Part shown: positions 35,619 to 45,199 of the stretch, piece by piece | Numbering within the stretch: position 1 is the first letter of the stretch | Layout: every line of letters begins with the position of its first letter | Source of the DNA: BOG-1112 sp964635325 | Lineage (GTDB): Bacteria; Bdellovibrionota_B; Oligoflexia; Oligoflexales; Bog-1112 | NCBI GenBank assembly: GCA_964635325.1 | Contig: CAZWOL010000004.1 | Span: forward strand, 1 to 64,000 | Direction: 5' to 3' | DNA length: 64,000 nucleotides | Notes under the pieces: model-generated | What the model was told of the DNA's origin: nothing | The model's database searches: none | What the model saw: only the letters and a program-made list of their open reading frames with translations | Program-made: the position numbers and the translations under genes

Positions 35619-35803
35619 ACAGGTCTGCGGCTTTTTCTGAAAAAGGTGTGGTTATTTTGCCACTTTTTACGTAGACACTGGCGTGCCCCTCTATCGTAAA
35701 TCATAGTAACATGATGTAATTAAAGAAAAAATTTTTAGATCAGTTTTGGTATGCGTTTTGCTGATAGATTCGGCATGAAACAAGAGTGCGGGAGCAAGAG
35801 TTG

Positions 35804-36709
35804 ATGAAGAGATTTCAGGGAACGGTGACGAGGCCTATTCATTTTGCAGGAGTTGGACTCCATAGTGGTAGCCTAGTCAATTTAGCTATTTTTCCTCAGC
35901 CTCCCGGAACAGGTATCCTCTTCCAACGGACAGATTTAGATGCTCCGCCTATTCATGCTTGTCCTGAGATGATCTCTTCAACCATGTTATGTACAACTCT
36001 TGGAACTCCTCCCAATAGTATTGCCACAGTTGAGCATTTGATGGCGGCTTTTTTTGGAATGGGAATAGACAATGCCCTTGTGCACGTTAGTTCCAGCGAA
36101 ATTCCTATCTTGGATGGTAGTGCAGCACCTTTCGTTGATAAACTCGAAGAAGCCGGTTTGCAGATTCAGCATGTTGCGAAGGCTTGTATTGCGCTCCCTG
36201 AACCCTTTGAAATTGCAGAGGGGGATAAATATATCCGCTACGAGCCCCCAATTCGAGGTGCAGAAAAGCAAGCGTATCTCGATATTTCGTGCTCGGTCGA
36301 TTTTTCAAGTGCTTGTATTGGGCGCCAATCTCTGAGCCTGCGCTTTAGTCACGAGGAGTTTCGTAAGCTTTGTGAAGCTCGGACTTTCTGCCACATTGAA
36401 AGTGTCAAGCAGATGCATTCACAGGGTTTGGCCTTAGGTGGATCATTGGATAATGCGGTTGTCGTTGACGACGAAAAAGTCCTCAACACAGAAGGCTTAC
36501 GTTTTACGGACGAATTTGTGAGACATAAGGTTCTCGACTTTTTGGGTGATATCGCTATTTTGCCAGGTTTTTTGGTCGGAAAAGTCACGCTTTGTAAAAA
36601 TGGGCACGGGCTGCATGCAAAATTCACAAAAAGCATTATGGAACGACTTGCTAACAAGATGATACAGGATGAGAAAAGCATCTCCTCACGCTCTGCTCTT
36701 CTGGGATAG
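35804..36709 (+). CDS. lpxC: UDP-3-O-acyl-GlcNAc deacetylase
   Basis: LpxC catalyses the committed step of lipid A synthesis. 301 residues from the ATG at 35804 (GGGAG upstream); a GTG at 35786 is possible. Zinc and catalytic motifs are present: VEHLMAAFFG, LDGSAAPFVD, ARTFCHIE, HKVLDFLGD and GHGLHAKF. It proves an LPS-type outer membrane. It stands alone, away from other lpx genes. Confidence 0.95.
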   Translation: MKRFQGTVTRPIHFAGVGLHSGSLVNLAIFPQPPGTGILFQRTDLDAPPIHACPEMISSTMLCTTLGTPPNSIATVEHLMAAFFGMGIDNALVHVSSSEIPILDGSAAPFVDKLEEAGLQIQHVAKACIALPEPFEIAEGDKYIRYEPPIRGAEKQAYLDISCSVDFSSACIGRQSLSLRFSHEEFRKLCEARTFCHIESVKQMHSQGLALGGSLDNAVVVDDEKVLNTEGLRFTDEFVRHKVLDFLGDIAILPGFLVGKVTLCKNGHGLHAKFTKSIMERLANKMIQDEKSISSRSALLG

Positions 36710-36765
36710 ATCTCTCTCCTCAGAAATCCATTTACGACTTCTAAATTTCATTTTATCCAACCTCA

Positions 36766-38097
36766 ATGTTCGAAAATAAAATTCTCTGCTGGCTTGTTGG
36801 GTTTGGAGTTGGGGTAATCCTTGGAAGGGTTAGCGATGGTTTTCTGCAAGTTGATTCGACAATTCTCTTTTGTGTTTTTTGCCTGATTCCTTCTTTCTTT
36901 CGCAAGTGGCGTCTTGAAATTCTTTGCTTTCTCATGGCTTTTTTTTGGGGCGTTCAACATAGTGCTCCTTGGCCCAAAGAAGCTCAAACAGATGTTCAAA
37001 TTCAAACTAAGAACCTAATTCCCCAAGGGCTTGGCCTAATCGTGCGCCATATTCATTCGGGGGACTATTTTTATGTACATGGACGTGGAAGATTAGGTGA
37101 TGTTGGAAATATGTCAAGCTCCCGTCAGGGCAATTCTTTGCTGGGCGTTCCTGGTTTTTTTCGAGTTCACCTTCCACATGAGGAACCTTGGATTTGGTTC
37201 ACACAGTTCAGAAGCGTTCTGGATAAACGCATTTTACGCTTGCCATGGGAGCTTCAAGGGTTTTGCTATTCAATTTTTTTAGGCGATCAAACACATTTGG
37301 GTGAGCTGCTTGATTCCTTCAAAATTCTCGGACTCTTTCATTTGCTTGTGGTCAGTGGGTTACACATTGCTTTTTTAAGTGCTGCTATACTGTGGCTTCT
37401 TTTGATTCCTTTTCAGGGGGCTTATGCAGCATGTCTTTTGAGTCCTCGCAACTGGTATAAATGCCAAACTGCACTTATTGCAGCTTCAATTTTTTGTGTG
37501 GGTTCTTATGCATTGGCTTTGGGTTTTGCGCCGTCTGTACAACGTGCGGTTTTGCTCTTCGCATGTGATCAGTTCTTTAAGGTTTTCTCTATAGCTCCTT
37601 CTCAGGTCAATCGACTTGGAATAGTTATGTCTTTGCAAACTTTTCTGTTTCCTCTCGATGTCTTGAGTTTAAGTTCCATTCTCAGTTGGAGCAGCTATTT
37701 TAGTATTTTGGCCTTTGTAAATGCTAAGCATGCTGGTTGGAAATCTGTATTTTATTGTCAGTTGATATTAGGATTGTTTCTTGCTGCATTGCTTGGACAG
37801 GTTAGTATTGTTGGGGTCTTTCTCAATTTGGTGATTGTGCCTATTTTTCCGTTTATATTTCTATTGTGTGTGCTCTTGTTGTTTGATGGATTTTTACCCG
37901 TAAAAATAAGTGGGATTTTTTTTGAAATTGTGACTTTATTTTTGCGTTCTATGGAGCGTTTTGCGGACTGGGCTAATACGGTTCCAGGTTTATACTTTGA
38001 GCTGAATGACTGTCTGCCTCTCCGTTATCTTTGTCTGTGCTTAGGCTTGCTGGGTCTAGGATGGGGATTTTCCAGTTTTGTGATTCAAAGGAGGTAG
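36766..38097 (+). CDS. Short ComEC/Rec2-type membrane protein
   Basis: 443 residues with about ten membrane segments. The competence domain signature LGLFHLLVVSGLHIAFLSAA follows LGDQTHLGELL, and SVQRAVLLFACDQ and LSLSSILSWSSYFSILAF match ComEC. Full ComEC proteins have about 700-800 residues, with a C-terminal metallo-beta-lactamase domain. That domain is missing here and the stop lies within the last 42 bases of the convergent gene. It may still form the DNA-uptake channel. Start lacks a strong ribosome site. Confidence 0.75.
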   Translation: MFENKILCWLVGFGVGVILGRVSDGFLQVDSTILFCVFCLIPSFFRKWRLEILCFLMAFFWGVQHSAPWPKEAQTDVQIQTKNLIPQGLGLIVRHIHSGDYFYVHGRGRLGDVGNMSSSRQGNSLLGVPGFFRVHLPHEEPWIWFTQFRSVLDKRILRLPWELQGFCYSIFLGDQTHLGELLDSFKILGLFHLLVVSGLHIAFLSAAILWLLLIPFQGAYAACLLSPRNWYKCQTALIAASIFCVGSYALALGFAPSVQRAVLLFACDQFFKVFSIAPSQVNRLGIVMSLQTFLFPLDVLSLSSILSWSSYFSILAFVNAKHAGWKSVFYCQLILGLFLAALLGQVSIVGVFLNLVIVPIFPFIFLLCVLLLFDGFLPVKISGIFFEIVTLFLRSMERFADWANTVPGLYFELNDCLPLRYLCLCLGLLGLGWGFSSFVIQRR

Positions 38098-39192
38098 TTC
38101 TTCCTCTTCTTTCTTTTGCTTTTTCTGTATCGCTAAGTAAAAACTCACTCCAGAAACACACAGGAAAAATAACATAACAAGTGCAAAGGCTGGATGCCAA
38201 ACCAACCCTAAAAAACCTGCAATTGCAGCAGCTATAAGGCAGATCATGGCATTAATTCGGATTTTGTCTTCTTGAATAATAGCGAGCTCGCTCTTGAGTA
38301 TGCCCCCTGAGTAGCCTTCCATAACAACATTTTTTTTGTCAAATTTTTGGAATATGCGAAGAGCTCCCGTAGGTCTGTAGGTGTAGCGAATGTGCCAAAA
38401 TGGGAGGTGCACTAACTGGACGCTTGCAATCTCCAGCTCAGAACGAACATCAATTGGGATATCAACATTGAAGCGTGCAATATCCGAATGATAACGTTCA
38501 ACATGCTGCTTGGCTCGACGCAGTGCTTCCTCATCAGGAACCTCGATGTCTAAAATGGGGAGTCCGTTACTGTATTTAAATTCAAAATATTCTCGAACAC
38601 TGTAGGCGGGGAGTTCGCCCTCCAGGTTCTCTTTGGATGTCTTCACACCGGTGCTTGCATCGATGCGCCCGCGAGAAAATGTTGAGTCTAACGGAAATCC
38701 ATCCCATGTGACACGTACGGGTTCTTTGGGCTCGTGCAATTGGACCAAATCCCAATGTTCGCAGATGTTCCGACGCGCTGAGATAGCCCATCGATAGCTA
38801 CGACGAAACTGTCCTGATTCTAAAATATAAGTCGAAGGGCTAAATTCAGCGAGCGGGGTTTTTTGTCTTTTGACCAATCCCTTCCAAACGGTATGGGCTT
38901 CTAGCGATACAATCCAGTAGGGTATGGAATACCCTTTGATATCGGTAATAATATATTCTTTATCGACTTTCTTTGGATCCATGTGCATTCTTTTGAGCCA
39001 TCGTAAGACGATATCACGCACTTGAGTGCTGTCGATGGCATTGGGAATGATGAAGTGATCAACATGGATATCTTTTCTGCCGGTCTGCATATCGATCGCA
39101 AACGTGGCAGAACAGAATGGGCACATAAGTAGGTAATTTTTGAGTTCATATTGTGTCGAGGCGTTGCAGCTTGGACAACTCAGTTCATGCAT
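38056..39192 (-). CDS. Zinc-ribbon membrane protein, unknown
   Basis: 378 residues. The N-terminus is a zinc ribbon (CPSCNAS...CPFCSATF). A soluble middle follows with repeated beta-rich parts (ITDIKGYSIPYWIVSLEAHT; LVHLPFWHIRYTYRPTGALR), like the zinc-ribbon plus YIPYW-type proteins of unknown role. Two C-terminal membrane segments (NAMICLIAAAIAGFLGLVWH; LVMLFFLCVSGVSFYLAI) end in a Lys/Glu-rich tail. Probably anchored in the inner membrane with its bulk in the cytoplasm. Confidence 0.6.
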   Translation of the reverse strand: MHELSCPSCNASTQYELKNYLLMCPFCSATFAIDMQTGRKDIHVDHFIIPNAIDSTQVRDIVLRWLKRMHMDPKKVDKEYIITDIKGYSIPYWIVSLEAHTVWKGLVKRQKTPLAEFSPSTYILESGQFRRSYRWAISARRNICEHWDLVQLHEPKEPVRVTWDGFPLDSTFSRGRIDASTGVKTSKENLEGELPAYSVREYFEFKYSNGLPILDIEVPDEEALRRAKQHVERYHSDIARFNVDIPIDVRSELEIASVQLVHLPFWHIRYTYRPTGALRIFQKFDKKNVVMEGYSGGILKSELAIIQEDKIRINAMICLIAAAIAGFLGLVWHPAFALVMLFFLCVSGVSFYLAIQKKQKKEEEELPPLNHKTGKSPS

Positions 39193-39237
39193 AGGTTCTG
39201 CCCCTTTTTTTTTATCTATTTTACCATGCTGCGAAGC

Positions 39238-39265
39238 TTGACAGTCTAGCCTTTAGTCTTAGATT
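39238..39265 (+). promoter_or_regulatory. Likely sigma-70 promoter of dnaK
   Basis: TTGACA at 39238-39243 is separated by 16 bases from TAGATT at 39260-39265. About 20 bases on, GGGGA-GCT-TCCCC forms a short hairpin (around 39286-39298) in the leader. No CIRCE (HrcA) box is seen, so heat-shock control may use another sigma factor or factor site. Confidence 0.45.
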
Positions 39266-39350
39266 AGCCTTTGGTGGTCCTGACGGGGAGCTTCCCCCGC
39301 GGTTCAGTGGCCAAATACACCAAAATTACTAAGAAAAACTGGAGTCTATA

Positions 39351-41258
39351 ATGGGCAAGATCATCGGAATCGATTTAGGGACTACCAACTCGGTCGTTGC
39401 CGTGATGGAAGGCGGGAAAGCCAAGATCATCGAAAACTCGGAAGGTCAGAGAACAACACCGAGTGTTGTCGCTTTTAACAAAGAGGGCGAGGTTCTTGTT
39501 GGAACCGCAGCTCGTCGCCAGGCCGTCATCAATCCGACCAATACTATATTTTCAGCAAAACGCTTTATTGGTTGCCTTTTCAAGGAGCGTTCCGAAGAAT
39601 CCAAACGTGTTCCCTACAAAGTAAAAGAGGGTGCAAGCGGTTCTACAGTTTTTGACATTTTGTCCAAGGACTATAGTCCTACGGAAATTTCTGCAAAGGT
39701 TCTTGCGAAACTCAAGCAAGCTGCAGAAGAGTATCTTGGTGAGAAAGTGACCGAAGCGGTTATCACTGTTCCAGCCTATTTTAATGACGACCAAAGACAA
39801 GCGACAAAGGATGCAGGGCGTATCGCAGGGCTGGAAGTTAAGCGTATTGTTGCGGAGCCTACAGCAGCAGCTCTTGCCTACGGTTTGGATAAAAAGAAAA
39901 ACGAAAAAATCATTGTTTATGACTTTGGCGGCGGGACCTTTGACGTCTCCTTGCTCGAAGTTGGAGATAATGTTGTCGAAGTATTAGCCACAAACGGGGA
40001 CACTCACCTCGGTGGTGATAACGTTGACGAAATTCTCATCAAATTCTTGATTGATACATTTAAAAAAGACACCAGTATCGATGTTTCCAAAGACCCAATG
40101 GCTGTGCAACGTCTTAAAGAAGCAGCTGAAAAAGCTAAAATTGAACTCTCTTCGGCACAATCGACAGAGATCAATCTCCCTTTCCTCACAGCAGACCAAA
40201 CAGGACCTAAGCATCTTGTTGTAACATTGCGTCGAGCTGAATTTGAGAACATGATCATGTCTCTGGTTGAAAAAACGCTACAACCTTGTAAGCAAGTACT
40301 TAAGGATTCAGGGGTAGCTATTGGATCAATCGAAGAGGTTGTTCTTGTTGGTGGTTCGACAAGGATTCCTTTGGTTCAGCAGAAAGTCAAAGAATTCTTT
40401 GGCAAAGAGCCAAATAGGTCCGTAAACCCTGACGAAGTTGTTGCAGTCGGTGCAGCGATTCAAGCTGGTATTCTAGCTGGAGATGTTAAAGACGTTCTTC
40501 TTCTCGACGTTACTCCGCTTTCTTTGGGTATTGAGACCCAGGGTGGTGTTATGACGAAGTTGATCGAACGAAACACGACGATCCCAACACGTAAGGGTCA
40601 GGTGTTTTCAACAGCATCCGACAACCAGACTTCTGTAGAGATCAATGCGTTGCAAGGTGAGCGAGAAATGGCTTCTGACAACAGAAGCTTAGGCCGTTTC
40701 AGCTTAGTGGATATTCCACCTGCACCACGTGGCGTTCCTCAAATCGAAGTGACTTTTGATATCGATGCGAACGGTATCGTTTCTGTTTACGCTAAGGATC
40801 TAGGAACTGGTAAAGAACAGAAAATCGTCATCACTTCCGAAACGAAGCTCTCTGAAAATGATATTGATCGCATGGTCAAAGAAGGCGAAGAGCATAAGGA
40901 AGAAGACAAGAAGCGTAGAGAGACTATTGAGGTTCGCAATAACCTTGACTCACTTGTGTACCAAGCTGAGAAACTCATGCGCGAAAATGGAGATAAAGTT
41001 CCAAAGGATATGAAGGACGAGCTCGAAGCTGCGATTGCAGGTGTAAAAACCAAACTGGCGAGTGATGATCTCGAAGTTTTGAAAAGTGCAAAAACGGAGT
41101 TCGAGGCGAAACTGCATAAGCTGACGGAAAACATCTACAAACAAGCTGGTGCATCTGGAGCTGGCCCAGGCGCAGCTTCATCAGCTGGTGGCTCTGCAAA
41201 AAGTGACGATAATGTCGTTGACGCTGAGTACGAAGATCATCCAGACGGAAAAAAATAA
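39351..41258 (+). CDS. dnaK: Chaperone DnaK (Hsp70)
   Basis: 635 residues. GIDLGTTNSVVAVMEGG begins the ATPase domain; FNDDQRQATKDAGRIAGLEV, YDFGGGTFDVSLLEVG and VGGSTRIPLVQQ are the family blocks; the substrate domain has LLLDVTPLSLGIETQGGV. It ends in a Gly/Ala-rich stretch and an acidic tail. GGAG is 6 bases before the ATG. dnaJ does not follow; grpE is about 14 kb away. A strong terminator follows. Confidence 0.98.
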   Translation: MGKIIGIDLGTTNSVVAVMEGGKAKIIENSEGQRTTPSVVAFNKEGEVLVGTAARRQAVINPTNTIFSAKRFIGCLFKERSEESKRVPYKVKEGASGSTVFDILSKDYSPTEISAKVLAKLKQAAEEYLGEKVTEAVITVPAYFNDDQRQATKDAGRIAGLEVKRIVAEPTAAALAYGLDKKKNEKIIVYDFGGGTFDVSLLEVGDNVVEVLATNGDTHLGGDNVDEILIKFLIDTFKKDTSIDVSKDPMAVQRLKEAAEKAKIELSSAQSTEINLPFLTADQTGPKHLVVTLRRAEFENMIMSLVEKTLQPCKQVLKDSGVAIGSIEEVVLVGGSTRIPLVQQKVKEFFGKEPNRSVNPDEVVAVGAAIQAGILAGDVKDVLLLDVTPLSLGIETQGGVMTKLIERNTTIPTRKGQVFSTASDNQTSVEINALQGEREMASDNRSLGRFSLVDIPPAPRGVPQIEVTFDIDANGIVSVYAKDLGTGKEQKIVITSETKLSENDIDRMVKEGEEHKEEDKKRRETIEVRNNLDSLVYQAEKLMRENGDKVPKDMKDELEAAIAGVKTKLASDDLEVLKSAKTEFEAKLHKLTENIYKQAGASGAGPGAASSAGGSAKSDDNVVDAEYEDHPDGKK

Positions 41259-41284
41259 AATCTTGGGTTTATAGAGATTTATTT

Positions 41285-41330
41285 AGGCTCTCCATCAGGT
41301 TACTCGCCTGATGGAGAGCCTTTACTTTTT
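41285..41330. terminator. Strong bidirectional terminator after dnaK
   Basis: A perfect 15-bp stem (AGGCTCTCCATCAGG at 41285-41299 with CCTGATGGAGAGCCT at 41307-41321) and loop TTACTCG, followed by TTACTTTTTT. On the minus strand the same stem contains the last bases of the receiver-TPR gene, so it can serve both convergent transcripts. Confidence 0.85.
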
Positions 41331-42499
41331 TGCTCTTGAAGAAAGAGCATGAGTTTTTTAGCTTCCTCTTGGTTCGGATCTATTCTCAAAAGTGTACTAA
41401 GCTCTTTTTCTGCTTCTTTAAACTTTTTCTCAGACAATAGAAGTTTACTAAGGAGTAGATAGGTGTCGGCTTCGCGAGGATTGCGTCGTGTTTCTTCACG
41501 AAGGAATTCTTCCGCTTTCTTGGTTTGTTCGCTTTGAAGACAAAATTTCAAAGCTAAGCGCAAAGGTTGTGAGTTTTGAGGATATTTTTTTCGAAATTGC
41601 TTGAGGTAGTAAAGGGATTTATCCAAATCCTGTTTTTGCAAATATGTCTTAGCAAGGCCAACAAAGGCTTCTCGATTTTTTGAATGTTCAGTAAGAGCAA
41701 GTCTATAACGCGCTATTGCACCATCTAAGTCATTGCGTTCTAAAAGCATTTTTGCGAGTGAAACTTGTCGGCTGGATTGCTTCGGGTTCAGTTCTAGTTC
41801 TTTGACGAGCGCTTCAACTGCTTCAGGAGTTTGGTTGCGCTTTATGTAGAGATCGGCAAGTCTCGCATAATTTTTATAATATGCTGGATTTTCCTGCACA
41901 CATTGTTGCAGTAGAGCTACGGACTCCTCCGTTTTTCCTAGACGATCAAGTGTTAGAGCTATTGCATGTTTTACACGCATAGAGTCTGGTTCGATTTTCA
42001 AAGCTTCTTGGTAGAGAAGCATCGCAGATGGAACATCATTGGAAAGGAGTGTTTTATCAGCAGCACGCAAGATTTTTAAAAATGGAGAAGGGGAAAAGAA
42101 GACTTCTAGAGCAGAAGCTATTTTCTCAGCAACACCTTCTGCAGTGAAGGGTTTGACGATAAAGTCGCTGGCTCCTAAATCAGTTGCTTTAACGATATTT
42201 CCCTTGCTTGCATCGCCTGAAACAACAACAACTGGAATATCAGAAGCTACTGTGCGATTGCGGATAAAACTCAAAACTTCAAAAGCATCGGAGTCGGTTA
42301 AGTTAATATCCATAAGCACAAGATTAATATATGTGTGCTTAGTGAGTTCGCTAATTGCTGTTTGACTATCTGAGAATTCAAGAACATTCGTCGCTCCATA
42401 TTTTTCTAGTATGCCTTTGAGGGCTTTTCTCGTACTGACATAGGAGTCGATGACGATAGCGTGAATATCTCCAAATTTTTCAAAACGTGAATTTTGAAT
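41300..42499 (-). CDS. Response-regulator receiver + TPR protein, apparent ATT start
   Basis: Receiver domain (first about 120 residues) followed by about six TPR units (CVQENPAYYKNYARLADLYI..., ALTEHSKNREAFVGLAKTYL...). The first ATG at 42319 starts in the middle of the receiver, at the phospho-Asp (LMDINL). The frame runs 60 codons further up, giving the missing first half (HAIVIDSYVSTRKALKGILE). That stretch has no ATG, GTG or TTG; an ATT at 42499 lies 8 bases after GGAG. A 399-residue product from ATT is therefore likely. VSGDA and the VKPF Lys are kept; one of the two N-terminal acidic residues is replaced (VIDS). Confidence 0.75.
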   Translation of the reverse strand: MQNSRFEKFGDIHAIVIDSYVSTRKALKGILEKYGATNVLEFSDSQTAISELTKHTYINLVLMDINLTDSDAFEVLSFIRNRTVASDIPVVVVSGDASKGNIVKATDLGASDFIVKPFTAEGVAEKIASALEVFFSPSPFLKILRAADKTLLSNDVPSAMLLYQEALKIEPDSMRVKHAIALTLDRLGKTEESVALLQQCVQENPAYYKNYARLADLYIKRNQTPEAVEALVKELELNPKQSSRQVSLAKMLLERNDLDGAIARYRLALTEHSKNREAFVGLAKTYLQKQDLDKSLYYLKQFRKKYPQNSQPLRLALKFCLQSEQTKKAEEFLREETRRNPREADTYLLLSKLLLSEKKFKEAEKELSTLLRIDPNQEEAKKLMLFLQEQKSKGSPSGE

Positions 42500-42541
42500 G
42501 AGGACTTCTCCACTTGGCTTTTTTCTTTACATTTTATTCTA

Positions 42542-44095
42542 TCATGCGACAGCAGAGGATTCGTAGGTTCTTGTGACAAGAATTTTAATTTGACCAGGAT
42601 AAGTGACCTCTTGCTCAATTTTGCGAGCAACAGCCTGGCTTAGATTCTGAACCTCTGATTCAGCAACGCTTTCACTATGAACTTGGATGTGAACCTCACG
42701 TCCTCCATTCATGACAGCGAGATCTTGAATGCCTGGAAAGCTTTTGACAACGTCATGGATAGCCGTCAACCTGACTTGGTAGCCTTCTTCTAGGTTAACG
42801 CGGGCCCCAGGGCGAGCTCCAGAGAGTGTATCAGCTGTTTGAAGAACAAAAGCGAGAGGAGATTCAACAATAATATCAGCATGATGAGACATGACAGTAT
42901 CGCAGATGTAACGCTTTTCTCCGAAGCGATCCGCATAGTCACCACTAATAACAGCATGGCTGCCATCTATGCGGTAATCGATGGCCTTCCCTATGTCGTG
43001 CAAGAGTCCAACACGTTTTGCATCTTCAATGTTGATCCCAAGCTCATAGGCAAGGATCCCTGCAAATTGAGCGACTTCAACGGTATGGTACCACTGGTTT
43101 TGACGGTAACTGGTGCGCCAGTTAAGAGCTCCAACAAGCCTTTGTAATTCAGGTTGAATGTTTTTGAGCTTTAAAATTTCTGTAGCTTTTTGTCCTAGTC
43201 GGAATGCTTCAGTTTCAAGTCGAGCGCTTTGGTTAGCAAATATAGAGGCTGCTTTATTCCAATGAGCCATCTCTTGAACAAGGAGTTTTTCAAGTGTAAG
43301 ACGAGCTGCCTCTCGGCTGATACCAAATCCACCTACAACTTTTATGAACAGAGAGTCATTTGTAGGTTGGAAAGGGATTATCTTTGCACCGGAAATGGTT
43401 TGTAGCTCTTCAATGAGCGCATTGTTTTCCATAAGAAGAGCGTTATGAAAACGTCGCTCTTTGACTTCAACAATATTGGTTGCTTTTGGCCAAACAAACT
43501 CGGGCGCGTAGCGAGCGTGAACGCGATCCAAGATGCGGCGAGCTGCCTTAGGCGCAGAGGAGGAAAGGTCTTCCTGAACAAATTTCATCAACCTTTGTAG
43601 TTCAAGTTGCTTTTCATTAACGACAGCAGCAGACAGGTCTTTTTTTAACGTTTGGGCCTCTGTTTCTGCAGCTTTTTCCAGACTATATATGAGGCTCTTT
43701 CTAGTTGTTTCGATTTCTTGATCTTTGCTTTGCCGAGAGATGTCCAACTGTGCGATCGTAGTTTGCTGTTCTTGAATGAGCTGAGCTTTGTGATCAAGGC
43801 GTTGCTGCTCCTGCTCCAAAAAACTTTCGCGTTGCATGAGGTCTTTTTCTTCGAGTTTAAGATCCTCATTTTTCAAAACTAAGAAAGTATCTAGCTCTTC
43901 ACCCATGGCTTGAATGCGTTCATTAAGTTGGTTGGCAGCATCTGTTCTGAGTGTTTGAGATTGGAGTTGCGCTTCCGTCAGCACTTCTTGTTTCTGAGAA
44001 AAATTACTTTTGCGTTCTACAATAGGGAGTAGAATGAGCATTAATCGAAAAACAATTAGGCCACAGGCAATGGAAATTAAAAATAGTGCAAACAT
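42542..44095 (-). CDS. RNase Y-like protein with degenerate KH domain
   Basis: 517 residues with the RNase Y layout: N-terminal membrane segment (1-26), long coiled coil (35-175), KH region (215-270), and HD domain with GLLHDIGKAIDY (H366/D367) and VMSHHADI. The C-terminus ends VTYPGQIKILVTR as in rny. At the place of the GREGRN loop it has MENNAL, so the RNA-contact GxxG is lost, while the HD metal site is intact. It may act on another RNA or another phosphodiester (for example a cyclic nucleotide), or regulate RNase Y. It ends about 40 bases before the receiver-TPR gene, which may share its transcript. Confidence 0.8.
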   Translation of the reverse strand: MFALFLISIACGLIVFRLMLILLPIVERKSNFSQKQEVLTEAQLQSQTLRTDAANQLNERIQAMGEELDTFLVLKNEDLKLEEKDLMQRESFLEQEQQRLDHKAQLIQEQQTTIAQLDISRQSKDQEIETTRKSLIYSLEKAAETEAQTLKKDLSAAVVNEKQLELQRLMKFVQEDLSSSAPKAARRILDRVHARYAPEFVWPKATNIVEVKERRFHNALLMENNALIEELQTISGAKIIPFQPTNDSLFIKVVGGFGISREAARLTLEKLLVQEMAHWNKAASIFANQSARLETEAFRLGQKATEILKLKNIQPELQRLVGALNWRTSYRQNQWYHTVEVAQFAGILAYELGINIEDAKRVGLLHDIGKAIDYRIDGSHAVISGDYADRFGEKRYICDTVMSHHADIIVESPLAFVLQTADTLSGARPGARVNLEEGYQVRLTAIHDVVKSFPGIQDLAVMNGGREVHIQVHSESVAESEVQNLSQAVARKIEQEVTYPGQIKILVTRTYESSAVA

Positions 44096-44256
44096 GTCAC
44101 GAAACCTTTCGTTCTTGATTTGTCCTAGCTCTTTTTTGGAGTCTGTTCATATAGAAAGGTTGTGCTAATAAAATTGTAGGTTAAATATTGATACAACGGG
44201 TCTAACTTAGCGTTTGATATAATAAATTACTACGAAAAATCAGTTTGGGATGGTGC

Positions 44257-45051
44257 ATGGGAAAGCTCAAAAGGGCTCTATTTATTCTTGGTCTCGGCTT
44301 TAGCTTCTATACCTCTTCTACTATTGTACAGGCGCAGCCAGTCGTCGAGCAAATTGACCGCTTACAGTTAGACTGGGGAAACTTGAAGCTGCGCTTTGTA
44401 GGTAACTATCGGAATGAGAAAGGAGAGCTCTCCTATCTTGAGATTGAAAAGCACGCCGTTAGTGATGGAATTGTGGGTGTGCAAGAAAGTATTGTGAAGA
44501 TTCACCAAGAAGAGCTGTCTCGGCAGGGGGTTCCAAAAGAGCTAGCCGAACGTAGCGCAGTGATGGCTGCTGAGGCAGTCACACGCAATACCTACTCTTA
44601 TCAGACCTCATTTTTTAAAGATGGCACGGTACGTGTCTTTCTTGAATCTAATCTGACTCAAGCTTTGGCTCGCAAAGATGCAATTTTTCGCAAGGCTAGT
44701 GATGAAAAAAGAAAAGACCCGCGATTTAGCGGACTCATTTTGCGTGTGGATAAGTCCATTCGACCTATGGCGAGTTATGAGGTTGTCGACTCTTCCGGGA
44801 ACCTGCTCTTCAATGAAAAAGCGGTAGTGCGGGAAGCATATGAAAAAAATCTAATGGGACGTTGGTTTACGGATTTGCAACGCGACGAGCTTGATAGATA
44901 TATAGGCCCAAAACCGGTATCTATAACGGTTAGGGTTGATGCTAAGAACCCTAACCGTTTCCTAGTAGAAAGAGGACCTTGGACCGACGCGTTGCAGGAT
45001 AGTGATGCTTTGTTGAGTGAGGCTCGAATCGCCTTGGTTGTGCCGAAGTAG
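44257..45051 (+). CDS. Periplasmic protein, unknown
   Basis: 264 residues from the ATG at 44257 (GGGA 6 bases before; an upstream TTG at 44245 is weaker). A signal peptide (ALFILGLGFSFYTSSTIVQA) is cleaved near AQA. The mature part is alpha/beta (LDWGNLKLRFVGNYRNEKGE; GLILRVDKSIRPMASYEVVD; SITVRVDAKNPNRFLVERGP) and resembles LPP20/FlgO-like envelope proteins only loosely. It is monocistronic upstream of rpmI-rplT. Confidence 0.6.
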   Translation: MGKLKRALFILGLGFSFYTSSTIVQAQPVVEQIDRLQLDWGNLKLRFVGNYRNEKGELSYLEIEKHAVSDGIVGVQESIVKIHQEELSRQGVPKELAERSAVMAAEAVTRNTYSYQTSFFKDGTVRVFLESNLTQALARKDAIFRKASDEKRKDPRFSGLILRVDKSIRPMASYEVVDSSGNLLFNEKAVVREAYEKNLMGRWFTDLQRDELDRYIGPKPVSITVRVDAKNPNRFLVERGPWTDALQDSDALLSEARIALVVPK

Positions 45052-45199
45052 GTCGTTGGTGGATTCGGTTTGTATTCGCTCTGACCCTAAACCACTACTT
45101 ATCTTTGTCTTGCCCCCAGTGTGGATTAATGATACTAGTCCTAACCTCAAGATCTTATTCAGTTTAGAAAACCGAACTGCCTTTTTGTGAAGGTCTAAC

